A DNA stretch of 64,000 bases from a bacterium (lineage in GTDB: Bacteria > Planctomycetota > Planctomycetia > Isosphaerales > Isosphaeraceae): positions 147,449 through 211,448 of the forward strand of contig WGMM01000008.1 in assembly GCA_016125085.1 (NCBI GenBank). Reading direction: 5' to 3'. Below the pieces are notes generated by a model. It saw only the letters and a list, made by a program, of their open reading frames with translations, made no database searches and had not been told where the DNA came from. Shown here piece after piece: positions 26,383 through 35,814 of this stretch (its first letter is position 1; each line of letters begins with the position of its first letter). A program made the position numbers and the translations under genes.

Positions 26383-29300
26383 TCACGATTCTCCATCTAC
26401 GAAGGCCAGTTCTCCAGCCGCAAGAACCGCCACGCCGCCAGCCCCGAACGCGACGGACTCGATGTCGCTATCGACGCCCGCCCGCCAGATCGGAGTGCCG
26501 TCGAACCGGGTAAGGTAAATGTGCTGACGATCGCACCTGAGAACGACCGACGAACCGTCCGCACCGGTTCCGAACAGGATCTGCCCCGGCTCTGACCGCC
26601 GTCGTCCGATGATTCCCCCGGAATCGTTCACCAGGACCGCCGACCCGTCGTTCGCCGAAACGACCACCCCCTGCCCCGTGCGCGCCAGGCTCCACCCTTG
26701 AAACGGAACCTCCGTCTGCCAGAGCACGGCTCCATCCAACGAGTGGCCACGCAACTGACGTTCCTGCCGCGAATAACTCGCCCATCGGCAAGTCGAACCA
26801 TGCCGCCCGGCTGATTCGCAGACCAGAACCGCCTCCTGATCGCCCACGGACCATCGCCCGACCTCGCTGCCAGCCGGGTCGAGTACGATCATGCCGCCGT
26901 TATCCAGGCTCAGGGCGATCAGTCCGTCATCCGCCAGGACCATCGATTCGGCCGTGGCAGGTAGCGACTTCCGCCAGATCCATCGGCCCGCGACCGTCGC
27001 ACGACCGAGCCGGTCACCTTCCTGTACGATCGCCAGGCCGTAGCTCGTGGGCCGCATGTCGAAGTGGGTCACCTGGACCAGGTCCAGATCAGGCCGATGA
27101 ATTGCCCCCCGGGCCAGGTCGACCAGTACCAGAGTGCGGTCGTTACCCGCCGCGATCCAGCCGTCGCGCTGGCGGATCAGCCGTCCGACGCCTCCAAGCG
27201 CGGGAACCGTCTCGGCTTCGACTCCTGTCTCGAGAAAGCACGTCAGCTGCTTTTTCGGGTCGAGCACGCCGACACGCGGAGGCTTGTCCGACACGATCAG
27301 ATCATACCCCTGACCTGTTTCGTTTTCGCCCGCGATCCGGGCCGACCAGCTCGGCTGCCGCACGTTCGGGCCCGTGGAATCTCCCGCGGAAGTGATGATC
27401 CGCACCGGTTTCGAATTCGATCGTTCCTCGCGGCTTTCCGTCGAAAGGTCCATTCGCACGACCTGACCGGACTCGGACGCCGCCAGCGCATACCGGCCAA
27501 GCGGATCGATCGCCAGATGCCGCCAAGGACCGCCCCGGTCGAATTCCCAGAGAATCGTGCCGTTGACGTTCACGGCAATCAGCGAACCTTCCAGAGTCGA
27601 GGCCAGGAAAAACCGCCCCGGATAGTCTGAAGCCGCTTCGATCACCGTCCCGCCCAGTTGGTAGGTTCCCTCGTTTTCGCCCTCTTCATCCAGCCGCTGC
27701 AGGCCCATCACGTTACACGATGCCAGCACCTTGCCCGATTCGCCGATGACGTGCATGTGGCCGAAGACGACGCCCGTGTTCCTCGCCCAGGCGATTTCAG
27801 GAATGAGCTGGTTACGCCCTTCCGCTTCGAAATCGACGGCCAGAAACTGGTCGAATTTCGTGCAGGCAAGCAGCCTGGCCGATCCTGGCACGAAGCTCAT
27901 CCGGGCCAGCGGCTGGCGGGTTTCGAATTTCCCGGCCATCTTGCCGGCCCTGGTGTAAAGCTGGGTCTCTCGCCCTTCGAACGAAACCGCCACGAACAGC
28001 CCGAGCGGATCCACGGCCAGGCCAAGTGGCTCGGAATGGAGCTTCTTCTCGACGATCAGATTCAGGTCGCCATCGAGAAGCACCAGTTTCGTGCGGTCCA
28101 TCACAAGCGCGATCAGCTGACCGCATTGGTCGGCGGCACTGAGTTTGACGGCCTCGGGAGCCGCCTGCACGTTACGGATGTCGCCTTCGGGCGTAATCGC
28201 CACGATCCTGCCCGAATTTTCGCGCACGAGGATCGCCTGAGATTCGCCGCAGAGGTGCACGGCCGCGACAGCCGAATCGGCCTGATAAATCCAGTCGAGC
28301 GGCACCGGGAAGCCTTCCAGCCCGGTCGACGACCTCGATGCCCCGGCCGATCGCTCCGGCTTCGGCGCAGCCTTCGGTTTCGCAGCTTCCGAACCATTCG
28401 AAGCTGAAATGTCGTGGCCATCGTCGATCGGCAGCAGCTCGATCGTTTCCAGATCGAGCGCGTATCCGGCCTGAACTGCCGAAGAATGATCCGAAGTGGT
28501 ATTGCCGTTTGGAGCAACTGCGGATAACTGAGTGCTGGTGACGGGTGAAATCGCCAGCTGCGGCGCCGGTGCCGAAACCGCGGGCTCAGCCTGCGGAACC
28601 GCTGCCTGTGTGAGGCCTGAAGACGCGGTGTTCTCACCGGAATTTTCGCCGGCTTCGATGATCGCAAGACGTCGGGCGGCTTCCTCGGCGGTTCCGATGC
28701 GTTCCGAAGGGTCCCGCTCGAGCAGGCTCATCACGAATGCGTCCAGCTCAGGGCTAGATTCCGCGCCGTTTTTCGAAGGAGGCAGCGGGTCCGAAACGGC
28801 CAGGGCACGGATCGCGGTCAGAGGCGAATCGGCCGGAAACGGGTCGTGGCCCGTGAGCAAGCGATAGAACACGACGCCCAGATGGAAAAGGTCCGATCGC
28901 GCATCGCCGGGCTTGCCTTCCGCCACTTCGGGCGCAGGCAGGTCGGTCGAACGGCCTGTCAGATACGCCGCAAGGTCACCACTGCCGGCAGGTTCGAGCA
29001 TTCGCCAGCCCAGGCCGACGAGCCGGGCCCGCGCGTGCGAGCCTTCCAGCCAGATCCACTTCGGCGTGAGAAACCCGTGAACGAGCCCCTGCCGATGTCC
29101 GGCGGCCAGAGCCTCCAGAACCTCCCGGCAGATGCGTACGGCATGCTTCGTGGGGATTCGCCGCTGGGCTACGACTTTCTCCAGCGGCATCGCCTTGATC
29201 GCAGCCAGAATCAGGAACGGGTGGCCGGCGACTGCTTCGATCCGTTCGAACGGATCGACATGCGGGTGGTCGATCCGCAGCTTTTCGGCCATCGAGGCCA

Positions 29301-29511
29301 GGTCGAAGTCGGTCTTCGGAAAAACGACGAATCGAGCCGGCCGGCCGGAACGGAAGTCCTTGCCTGTCAGCACGGCCTTCGCCGGATCCGCGAAATTCAC
29401 CCCATCGACAGGATAATCGCCGAGCTTCGCCGTCGTCTCGGGAACCGGGCCATCGGTCACCGATCCTGCCAGAAACGGCGACATCTTCACGAGTTCCGAA
29501 CTCAGCGACAT
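26383..29511 (-). CDS. Pseudokinase fused to a beta-propeller-like C-terminal region
   Basis: A 1042-residue protein. Residues ~30-300 follow the Hanks kinase order but lack the catalytic residues. The HRDxKPxN loop reads HGFLTPKWI, and the DFG position reads GLG (in ARLVGLGWRML), so both key aspartates are gone. The late lobe is kept: PAPEVAEGKPGDARSDLFHLGVVFY, TGHDPFP, LLERDPSERIG. An A/P-rich linker (about 300-430) follows. The C-terminal 600 residues are repeated beta blades (such as AVHLCGESQAILVRENSGRIVAI, LLDGDLNLIV, NVNGTILWEFDRGG), best read as a WD40/PQQ-like propeller. No membrane segment is seen. GGAG lies 9 bases ahead of the chosen ATG. It lies upstream of moxR on the same strand with a 200-base gap and may be co-transcribed. 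Probably a scaffold or ligand sensor; activity is unlikely. Confidence 0.82.
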   Translation of the reverse strand: MSLSSELVKMSPFLAGSVTDGPVPETTAKLGDYPVDGVNFADPAKAVLTGKDFRSGRPARFVVFPKTDFDLASMAEKLRIDHPHVDPFERIEAVAGHPFLILAAIKAMPLEKVVAQRRIPTKHAVRICREVLEALAAGHRQGLVHGFLTPKWIWLEGSHARARLVGLGWRMLEPAGSGDLAAYLTGRSTDLPAPEVAEGKPGDARSDLFHLGVVFYRLLTGHDPFPADSPLTAIRALAVSDPLPPSKNGAESSPELDAFVMSLLERDPSERIGTAEEAARRLAIIEAGENSGENTASSGLTQAAVPQAEPAVSAPAPQLAISPVTSTQLSAVAPNGNTTSDHSSAVQAGYALDLETIELLPIDDGHDISASNGSEAAKPKAAPKPERSAGASRSSTGLEGFPVPLDWIYQADSAVAAVHLCGESQAILVRENSGRIVAITPEGDIRNVQAAPEAVKLSAADQCGQLIALVMDRTKLVLLDGDLNLIVEKKLHSEPLGLAVDPLGLFVAVSFEGRETQLYTRAGKMAGKFETRQPLARMSFVPGSARLLACTKFDQFLAVDFEAEGRNQLIPEIAWARNTGVVFGHMHVIGESGKVLASCNVMGLQRLDEEGENEGTYQLGGTVIEAASDYPGRFFLASTLEGSLIAVNVNGTILWEFDRGGPWRHLAIDPLGRYALAASESGQVVRMDLSTESREERSNSKPVRIITSAGDSTGPNVRQPSWSARIAGENETGQGYDLIVSDKPPRVGVLDPKKQLTCFLETGVEAETVPALGGVGRLIRQRDGWIAAGNDRTLVLVDLARGAIHRPDLDLVQVTHFDMRPTSYGLAIVQEGDRLGRATVAGRWIWRKSLPATAESMVLADDGLIALSLDNGGMIVLDPAGSEVGRWSVGDQEAVLVCESAGRHGSTCRWASYSRQERQLRGHSLDGAVLWQTEVPFQGWSLARTGQGVVVSANDGSAVLVNDSGGIIGRRRSEPGQILFGTGADGSSVVLRCDRQHIYLTRFDGTPIWRAGVDSDIESVAFGAGGVAVLAAGELAFVDGES

Positions 29512-29740
29512 TTCGGATCGCTCCGGTGAAATGGCTTGGGCGATTGGACGCGAGAGCACCAGGTCGATGAACTTCGACTCAACAAGTCTATCCGAATCCG
29601 GCCAGCATCCGAAACAGCCATGGCCCGGCGATGCCGCCAAATGATCACGCCCGCCTGGCCGGCTGACCGGCAAGACGGGCGGATCGATATCGAGGTTATT
29701 CGCACTGATACGAGGCGGTCGATGGACCGACCTGGCCGAA

Positions 29741-32677
29741 TCAGGGCTCGTTACGGTTCAGGTTCGCGTTCAGAACGCGGTCGATCGCTTCCTTGAGTTC
29801 CTCAAGATGAGCACGCGAGGTGTCGTCGAAGACCGGATCGCTGGAGGCCAGACCGGCACCGATCTTCTGCGAAATCTCTTTCAGGTGCATACGGGCCAGT
29901 GCCCGGGCATCGGCAGGCATCGAACCGCCGCCGGAGACCATCACGAACGAAGGCAGGTTCGCCAGCACGCTCGAACCGCGTGAGCCAAGGGCCATACCAG
30001 CAAGCCGGCCGACATAATCTCGCTGCAGGTTGCGGCGGGTGACCGTCAGCGAACGCTTGCCGTCCTTCACGGCGGCCTTGGTCGGGTCGCCGATGACCGA
30101 ATCGGTGAAGGCCCGGAAGAGCTCTTCCATCTTCAGCGGCTTGGTCGCGGGGTCGACCATCGCCTCCTGATTCTGGATCCGGTTGAGCGTTCCGGAGTTC
30201 AGGGCTTCGGCCAGAGGGATGCGCTGGATACCAAGAACGGCGTCATAAAACTTATATCCCGGGTCGCCGAGGTTCATGTCGGCCTGCCAGTGGTACCATC
30301 GCTCCGTGGTGAGCTTGCGGAGCAGAGCCGGGGAAACCTGAAACGGTTCGTCGGCCAGGATTTTCTCCTGGATCAGTTTCAAGGCCGCACGCTGTTTGTC
30401 GCCGGCGACAGGCGTGACAGGGTCCCTGGCATCCTTGCTGCCCTTGTGGTCGCGGGTATAGTACTGGCCGCCAATGTGGGCGGAAGCCAGAGCGGCGGCG
30501 TTACCGTACTGCGAAACCAGCGGCGTGAAGGCCCGCCGCAGGCGGAGCCACGATTCGCCGTCCTTGACCACGCGGTTGTCCAGATCTTTAAGCAGATCCT
30601 GAGCCAGGGCGATACGGTCCGACGAGAACTGCAGGACGTCGCTGCCCAGGTCATAGGCGTTCACCAGCGGGTCAAGGCCCGAGATCCGGTCTTCGTCCGT
30701 GCCGTAAGTCAGATCAGGCTCTGGCGAACGGGCGGCGATCTTCGTCAGTTCGGCCTCTTCGTTGCCGTCGATCGGCTTGTAAGCGTATTCGATCGCCCAG
30801 TAATCGTAGGGGCCGAGCGTGGTGGAGAAGTAATCGCCCTGGGGCTTGCCCTTGGGGGCCAGGTTGATCGGGGCGTAGTCCATCACGCTGCCCGTGATGC
30901 CCTTGACGCTTGTGATCGACTTGTCGTGCAACTGTTCGGCATTGAGCATGGCGCTGGCACGGAAGTTGTGCCGCAGGCCCAGCGAGTGGCCGACTTCGTG
31001 CATGACGACTTCCTTGATCGCCTGGCCGATCAGTTCTTCAGGCAGGCTGGGGACTTCCGGCTTCTTTGCCTCGTCCTTTTTCTCGCCTTCCTTCTTGTCC
31101 TTGTCGTCGTCCTTCTTGTCGCCTTCCTTCTTGTCCTTGTCACCTTCCTTGGGGGGATCAGCCAGGGCGACCGTGGCCAGCGTCATTTCGTAAGCGATGC
31201 CCGAAGCGAAGTTACAGGCGGCATGCCCAGCGCCCAGGTGCTTCAGGAGCGTGTGCTCCAGAGGCGACCATTCGGCAGGCACGGCATGAATGCGTGGTTC
31301 GCCCGTCAGTGCGGCGATGGGGTCAACGATCGGCTCCGGCATGCCAAAACCCTTGCGGGCAGCCAGGATCGGGCTGATAACCTCAGCCATGACTGGCCTG
31401 GCCACAGTAGCCTCCGCACCTTCAGGGCGATTTTCGGCGGCTGGAACCGGAATACCCTTGAGCTGGGCATATTGTTCCTTCCAGGCCCGGATCCACGAGG
31501 CATCGAAGACGACGTCGCCGTCGATCATCTCACCCGTGATCGGGTTGGCCCGCAGGTTCGACCTGGCGAAGGTGCTGTCAGTCGTGATCCACTTGAGGGT
31601 GCAGTAGTTGATGTCTTCCGGGTCGAAATCGTCACGCTCGTTCTGCCACCGCACAGCGATAGCGTTGGCGATGCCGACCTTTTCGAAGGCCTTGTTCCAT
31701 TCCAGGATACCGGCTTCGACATGGGGCCGCAGTTCGATCGGCACCGTGTCTTCCACCCACCAGACGATCTGCTTCTTCGGCGGGCTCAGCTTGGCCTTGG
31801 GATTAGCCTTCTCAAGACGCCAGCGATTGATCTGGCGAACGAACTGGGTATCCGGGTTCTTCGATCCGAAGTCCTTGACGGCGCTCAGGAAGTGGCCGAC
31901 CCGATTATCCGCGTAGCGGGGGCGGTAGCTCGAATCCGGCAGTTTGCAAAGGCTGTAATGAATGACCAGCGTGAGGCCACGGGGGTCGACCACGGCCGGG
32001 TCGTTGCCCGAGCGGCCGCCGAAGGTCGTTTCCACCTGAAGTTCCAGGTTGTTCGGAAACGCCTTGATCTTGTTCCAGCTCGTGCGCGAGCGATCCGGAA
32101 CGCCGAACGGAAGCTGGGCGAAATTCGAGAAGAAGATGTCGGTGAAATTGACCAGAACGCCGCCACCCATGGGGTTTTGCGACAGAATCGGCAGCGACTG
32201 GATGATGGAGTCCGTATAGTTCTGTTCGACCGCCTTTTCAAGATCCTTCGCGGTGGTCTTGTAGTGAATATTGCGGCGGACCAGTTGAATGCGATCACCG
32301 ACTCGCTTGAAGACCAGCACCCATTCGTCGTCCGACGTGATCGGCGTGCCGGCCTGGGCAAGGCCTCGCGAAATCGTGATCGGGGCGAGAAATGGCTGAT
32401 TGAACTGGTTCGGCTTGATCTCGGCGTAAAGGTTGTCGTCCTTGCGATAAAGATTGAACAAACCTTCATACTTCGTGGTGTCTTTGGTCAGTTCGGAAAA
32501 GTCGCCGAACTTTCGCGAACCGCCGAAAAGCCCGCCCATCGACCCGCGTGAAGGGCCTTCGCTCTTGCTCTCGGCAGGCGAAGAAGGTGGCGTCGGGCTC
32601 GGAGGGGTCTGCGCCAGCGTTACGCCGATGGTTGCCGCCATCGACAACCCCATCGGAAGGATCCATTTACGATTCAT
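29741..32677 (-). CDS. Exported zinc-dependent metalloprotease (metzincin-like, DUF5117-type)
   Basis: A 978-residue protein with a signal peptide (ILPMGLSMAATIGVTLAQ). The zinc motif HEVGHSLGLRHNF (HExxHxxGxxH, near residue 556) is that of metzincins. Lines such as NEAELTKIAARSPEPDLTYGTDED and MDYAPINLAPKG after it (with a Met-turn-like VMDYAP) match large planctomycete/bacteroidete zinc proteases with DUF5117/DUF4953 domains. Just ahead of the zinc motif is an almost pure Lys/Asp/Glu stretch of about 35 residues (bases ~31056-31160), probably a flexible loop. AGGAT precedes the ATG at 32677. It probably acts in the periplasm or outside the cell; the substrate is unknown. Confidence 0.87.
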   Translation of the reverse strand: MNRKWILPMGLSMAATIGVTLAQTPPSPTPPSSPAESKSEGPSRGSMGGLFGGSRKFGDFSELTKDTTKYEGLFNLYRKDDNLYAEIKPNQFNQPFLAPITISRGLAQAGTPITSDDEWVLVFKRVGDRIQLVRRNIHYKTTAKDLEKAVEQNYTDSIIQSLPILSQNPMGGGVLVNFTDIFFSNFAQLPFGVPDRSRTSWNKIKAFPNNLELQVETTFGGRSGNDPAVVDPRGLTLVIHYSLCKLPDSSYRPRYADNRVGHFLSAVKDFGSKNPDTQFVRQINRWRLEKANPKAKLSPPKKQIVWWVEDTVPIELRPHVEAGILEWNKAFEKVGIANAIAVRWQNERDDFDPEDINYCTLKWITTDSTFARSNLRANPITGEMIDGDVVFDASWIRAWKEQYAQLKGIPVPAAENRPEGAEATVARPVMAEVISPILAARKGFGMPEPIVDPIAALTGEPRIHAVPAEWSPLEHTLLKHLGAGHAACNFASGIAYEMTLATVALADPPKEGDKDKKEGDKKDDDKDKKEGEKKDEAKKPEVPSLPEELIGQAIKEVVMHEVGHSLGLRHNFRASAMLNAEQLHDKSITSVKGITGSVMDYAPINLAPKGKPQGDYFSTTLGPYDYWAIEYAYKPIDGNEEAELTKIAARSPEPDLTYGTDEDRISGLDPLVNAYDLGSDVLQFSSDRIALAQDLLKDLDNRVVKDGESWLRLRRAFTPLVSQYGNAAALASAHIGGQYYTRDHKGSKDARDPVTPVAGDKQRAALKLIQEKILADEPFQVSPALLRKLTTERWYHWQADMNLGDPGYKFYDAVLGIQRIPLAEALNSGTLNRIQNQEAMVDPATKPLKMEELFRAFTDSVIGDPTKAAVKDGKRSLTVTRRNLQRDYVGRLAGMALGSRGSSVLANLPSFVMVSGGGSMPADARALARMHLKEISQKIGAGLASSDPVFDDTSRAHLEELKEAIDRVLNANLNRNEP

Positions 32678-33077
32678 GGGCGATCCTGCTCTCGTCAAGG
32701 TGCATGCTCTGGTTGCCCGCCCTGCGGAAGGCGGTCGCGATCGTGAAATCGCGGCGTCTGCCTGCGGAATCCGACAAAAAAATCTCATCGCCAGCGCCGG
32801 TCACGATGAGAAGGTCGAACTTCCGAAGATCTCCACGAAAGTATTATGAATTCTCCAAACGGAAACCGCAAACGAATCGAACGGATTTACGCCAGCCCCC
32901 CTATCTCCCCAAACCGTTTTATCGCGACGACCGGCGCATCGCTCTTGGCGAAATTCGATGCGATCGAGAACGATGAACCGCTTCCGAGCGAGCCATTCGA
33001 GCCTCCCAAGAGAAGAGGGCCCCCACGAAATGTCGCGAAGGCCCTCTCTCCCCGTCCCGTTTCGTGATGCCGCCGAG
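32678..33077. other. Intergenic region upstream of the metalloprotease gene
   Basis: 400 bases between the metalloprotease start and the stop of the double AhpD-like gene, both on the minus strand. It contains the hairpin at 33014-33047 and must contain the metalloprotease promoter. A 73-codon plus-strand frame at 32846 has no recognisable family and no ribosome-binding site, so I did not call it. Confidence 0.4.
33014..33047 (-). terminator. Hairpin after the double AhpD-like gene
   Basis: An 8-bp perfect GC-rich stem, 33014-33021 with 33040-33047, and an 18-base loop. On the minus strand it is followed by a pyrimidine-rich tail (TCTCTT) rather than a T-run. It sits about 30 bases after the stop codon of the gene at 33078. 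Confidence 0.55.
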
Positions 33078-35771
33078 TCAGTTCGTCTTCGGCGCTGCGG
33101 TCGATGTCTCTGACGCATTCGGCGCGTTCTTGCCGAAAAAGTCCGCGAACACGTTGTCACGTTCCAGCGGCAGCTGGAAGCCGTCGGAGACTCTCGTCAT
33201 GTAGAGCCCCCTGCAAAGCCACCAGAAGATCGCCATCGCTTCCTTTTCTCCAAGGTCTTTCGACAGGCCACGATACTCATCGGGCGTCAGCTTCCAGGGC
33301 GTTTTCGACAGTTTTCGGGCATAGTCGAACGCACGCTGCTGCTCAGGCGGGAAAGCCGACCAGTCGTCGCTGGCGAGCATCCGCGTGCGCTGGGCGACGC
33401 CTTCTTTGTCGAGCCCGGCCACTTCGAGAAGCATCTCGCAGTGCCCCATGCAGTAATTGCAATTGACGGCACGAGTCTGCACCCAGAACAGGCTCTCCTC
33501 GAACACCCGGTCCTGACCGGCTTCCGCCCACATGGTGCGGGTCGAAACGCTCCAGGGCACGGCAAGTTCGGGAACGTATCCGGAACAGACGAGATTCCAG
33601 ACGATCCTGGTTGGCCGCGACGCGAACTCCGGCGGCAGTTTCTGCTTCACTTCCTCCCAGGTCGGCACCAGCAATCTCGGCTTTCGATCACGCTGAGACT
33701 CAAGTCGTTTCTGCAAAGTGTCGTAACTGAGATCCGACCAGTCGGGATCGGTTTCGACGACCGTCTTGCCGCTCGCCACCAGCGGCGAGTTGTCCGTCGA
33801 CTCCGGCAGAACCGGCCTCGACTGAAACGCCCCGGGCGCGAATTTCACCTCCACGGGAGCCAGGGGACCATTCGCTTCAACAGGTAAATTCAGGCCCAGA
33901 ACGACGCGGTCCTGAAAATTGCCGAACGCAGCGAGCAAAACCATCGATGCGACGCCTTTCTCACCGAACTTCTCACGCAAGCTTGCGAAGAGCGAGTCCG
34001 GAATCGCGGGCGCGTTCAGTGTCAACTGGCGCGCGAAGCTCAGCGGTTCGCGATCCGAATCGGCCCAGGCTTCCGCGTTACCGGTCAGCCTGGCGATATC
34101 CGCGTCTGTCGCTCCGGTTCGCTTCAGGTCGGCGATCGCATAGGCTTTCGAATATTCACAGCGATTGGCGTCGGCGACAACCCAGCGCATTTTGGCCCTG
34201 AGCGCGGGCGGCAATGGGCTTTTCGTCCGATGGGCCAGATCGGCTTCGAGCATCGCAGCTGCCGTGCGCGGCAATTGCACGGCGACGGCCCTGGCCCACA
34301 CGGGCAGCGGCTTTCCGGTGCCGATTTCGGCCTTCGGCAGGCGCGCCCATGCTTCCTCGTCGGTCAATGGTGTGACGGCGGCCTGATCGCCGTTCGCGGG
34401 CGGTTTCGTGTCGTAGTAATCGTAGAAGACGTTCTCGCTCTCGAGCTTGAGCTGGAATCCGTTCGAAATGCGAGTCATGTAGTGATAGCGTGTCGCATTC
34501 AGCACGACGAGAAGTGCGACTTCCGGCCCGAAACCCTGCTTGAGCGTGTCGATATCGGCGTCGTCGATCTTGCCGGGCGTTCGCGTGATCTTGCGGGCAT
34601 AAGCGAATGCATGTTGCTGAGCCGGCGGGAAGCTCGACCAGTCATCGCTGGAAAGCAGCCGGCTGCGCTGGGCAATCTGGTTCTTGCTGAGCCCGACGAC
34701 CTCCCAGTTCATCTCGCAGTGGCCCATGCAATACGGGCACTTCATAGCCTTGGTCGTCACCCAGAACAGGCTGGAGCCGAACACCCTGTCCCACTTCGGC
34801 CCGCCTTCGCCGCCGGCAGTACGCATGAAAATCTCGAACGGCACGGCGAGTTCGGGAGCATAACCGAACGTGATGCGATACCAGACGATATCGCTCGGCT
34901 TTTTCATCAGCCCGGCGGGCAGGTTCTTCTCAACCTCGCTCCACTCGGGAATGCGCAGGCGCGTCGGCTTCTTTTTCTGAATGTCGAGCAGGGTCTGCAA
35001 TCTGTCGTATGTCAACGACTTCCATTCGTCGTCATCGGCCACGAGATCTTTACCGGTCGGGGCAGGCAGATCCGGAATCTTCGGCCGGTCTTTTTTGGTT
35101 GCGGATTTCGGCGAGGCCGATTTGGTTGCCAGCTTTTCACGATCGAAGCTGACCTCGATCGGCGGAATCGGGCCATTCGGCTCCACCTTCGAACCCAGGC
35201 TGATCGTCAGCCGGTCCAGGAAGTTGGCGTAGGCCATCGCCAGCACCATCGAAGCCGCCTGGTTTTCACCGAAATCCTTGACCAGGCGTGCGAACTCTTC
35301 GTCCGTCACCTGGTCAGATTCCACGCTCATTTTGCGAGCGAAGGTCAAAGCGGCCTTTTCCGCATCGGTACATGCGGAGAAATCGCCCTTACGCAACGGT
35401 TCGATCCTCTCTTCGTCCAGCCCGGCGCGCTTCGCGTCGTAGGCGGCGACTGCCTGGCCATACTCCGAGCGATTCGCACTTGCGGCGACCAGCCGCATCG
35501 CGGCCCGAAGTTTCGGTTCGACCGGGCTCGAGACGCGCTGGGCGTAATCGAGCTGCAGCAATGCCGCCGATGTCTTGGGAAGATCTTTCGCAAGAACTCT
35601 CGCCCAGTGCGGCAGCGGACCGCCAGGTTTACCGGATGTCGGGGCCGGGATCCTGGCCCAGGCCTCAGAATCGGAGAGCACGGCGAATCGAGAATCACCG
35701 GCGGAAGCTCCGGCCCAGCCGTCCAAAAATGTCATCATGGCGATTGCAGCCATCAAGAGTGGTCGTCTCAT
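33078..35771 (-). CDS. Exported protein with duplicated AhpD-like (carboxymuconolactone decarboxylase-type) domains, CxxC form
   Basis: An 897-residue protein with a signal peptide (LLMAAIAMMTFLDGWAGASA). It consists of two homologous halves of about 440 residues. Each half has a first AhpD-like domain without a cysteine pair (lines RAAMRLVAASANRSEY and RAKMRWVVADANRCEY) and a second one with the redox motif CPYCMGHCEM (cysteines 345 and 348) or CNYCMGHCEM (771 and 774), followed by the helices ending YMTRxSxGFQL. AhpD-type proteins use such a pair and a nearby histidine for thiol-peroxide chemistry. It is the last gene of the second copy of a three-gene cassette. The gene at 37217 is a single-unit paralogue with TGA at the position of the second cysteine. 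The reaction and substrate are not known; an exported thiol oxidoreductase or peroxidase is my inference. Confidence 0.85.
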   Translation of the reverse strand: MRRPLLMAAIAMMTFLDGWAGASAGDSRFAVLSDSEAWARIPAPTSGKPGGPLPHWARVLAKDLPKTSAALLQLDYAQRVSSPVEPKLRAAMRLVAASANRSEYGQAVAAYDAKRAGLDEERIEPLRKGDFSACTDAEKAALTFARKMSVESDQVTDEEFARLVKDFGENQAASMVLAMAYANFLDRLTISLGSKVEPNGPIPPIEVSFDREKLATKSASPKSATKKDRPKIPDLPAPTGKDLVADDDEWKSLTYDRLQTLLDIQKKKPTRLRIPEWSEVEKNLPAGLMKKPSDIVWYRITFGYAPELAVPFEIFMRTAGGEGGPKWDRVFGSSLFWVTTKAMKCPYCMGHCEMNWEVVGLSKNQIAQRSRLLSSDDWSSFPPAQQHAFAYARKITRTPGKIDDADIDTLKQGFGPEVALLVVLNATRYHYMTRISNGFQLKLESENVFYDYYDTKPPANGDQAAVTPLTDEEAWARLPKAEIGTGKPLPVWARAVAVQLPRTAAAMLEADLAHRTKSPLPPALRAKMRWVVADANRCEYSKAYAIADLKRTGATDADIARLTGNAEAWADSDREPLSFARQLTLNAPAIPDSLFASLREKFGEKGVASMVLLAAFGNFQDRVVLGLNLPVEANGPLAPVEVKFAPGAFQSRPVLPESTDNSPLVASGKTVVETDPDWSDLSYDTLQKRLESQRDRKPRLLVPTWEEVKQKLPPEFASRPTRIVWNLVCSGYVPELAVPWSVSTRTMWAEAGQDRVFEESLFWVQTRAVNCNYCMGHCEMLLEVAGLDKEGVAQRTRMLASDDWSAFPPEQQRAFDYARKLSKTPWKLTPDEYRGLSKDLGEKEAMAIFWWLCRGLYMTRVSDGFQLPLERDNVFADFFGKNAPNASETSTAAPKTN

Positions 35772-35814
35772 GAAATCGTTTCCTGTCTTGTTCGAATCGT
35801 GGAGTGGATGAATC

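Noticed and set aside
30290..32551. Long plus-strand frame of 753 codons opposite the metalloprotease
   Set aside because: The minus strand has HExxHxxGxxH and a signal peptide. The plus frame shows only low-complexity charged sequence, as antisense shadows do.
32846..33067. 73-codon plus-strand frame between the metalloprotease and AhpD-like genes
   Set aside because: No ribosome-binding site, no export signal, overlaps the hairpin region and shows no recognisable domain.
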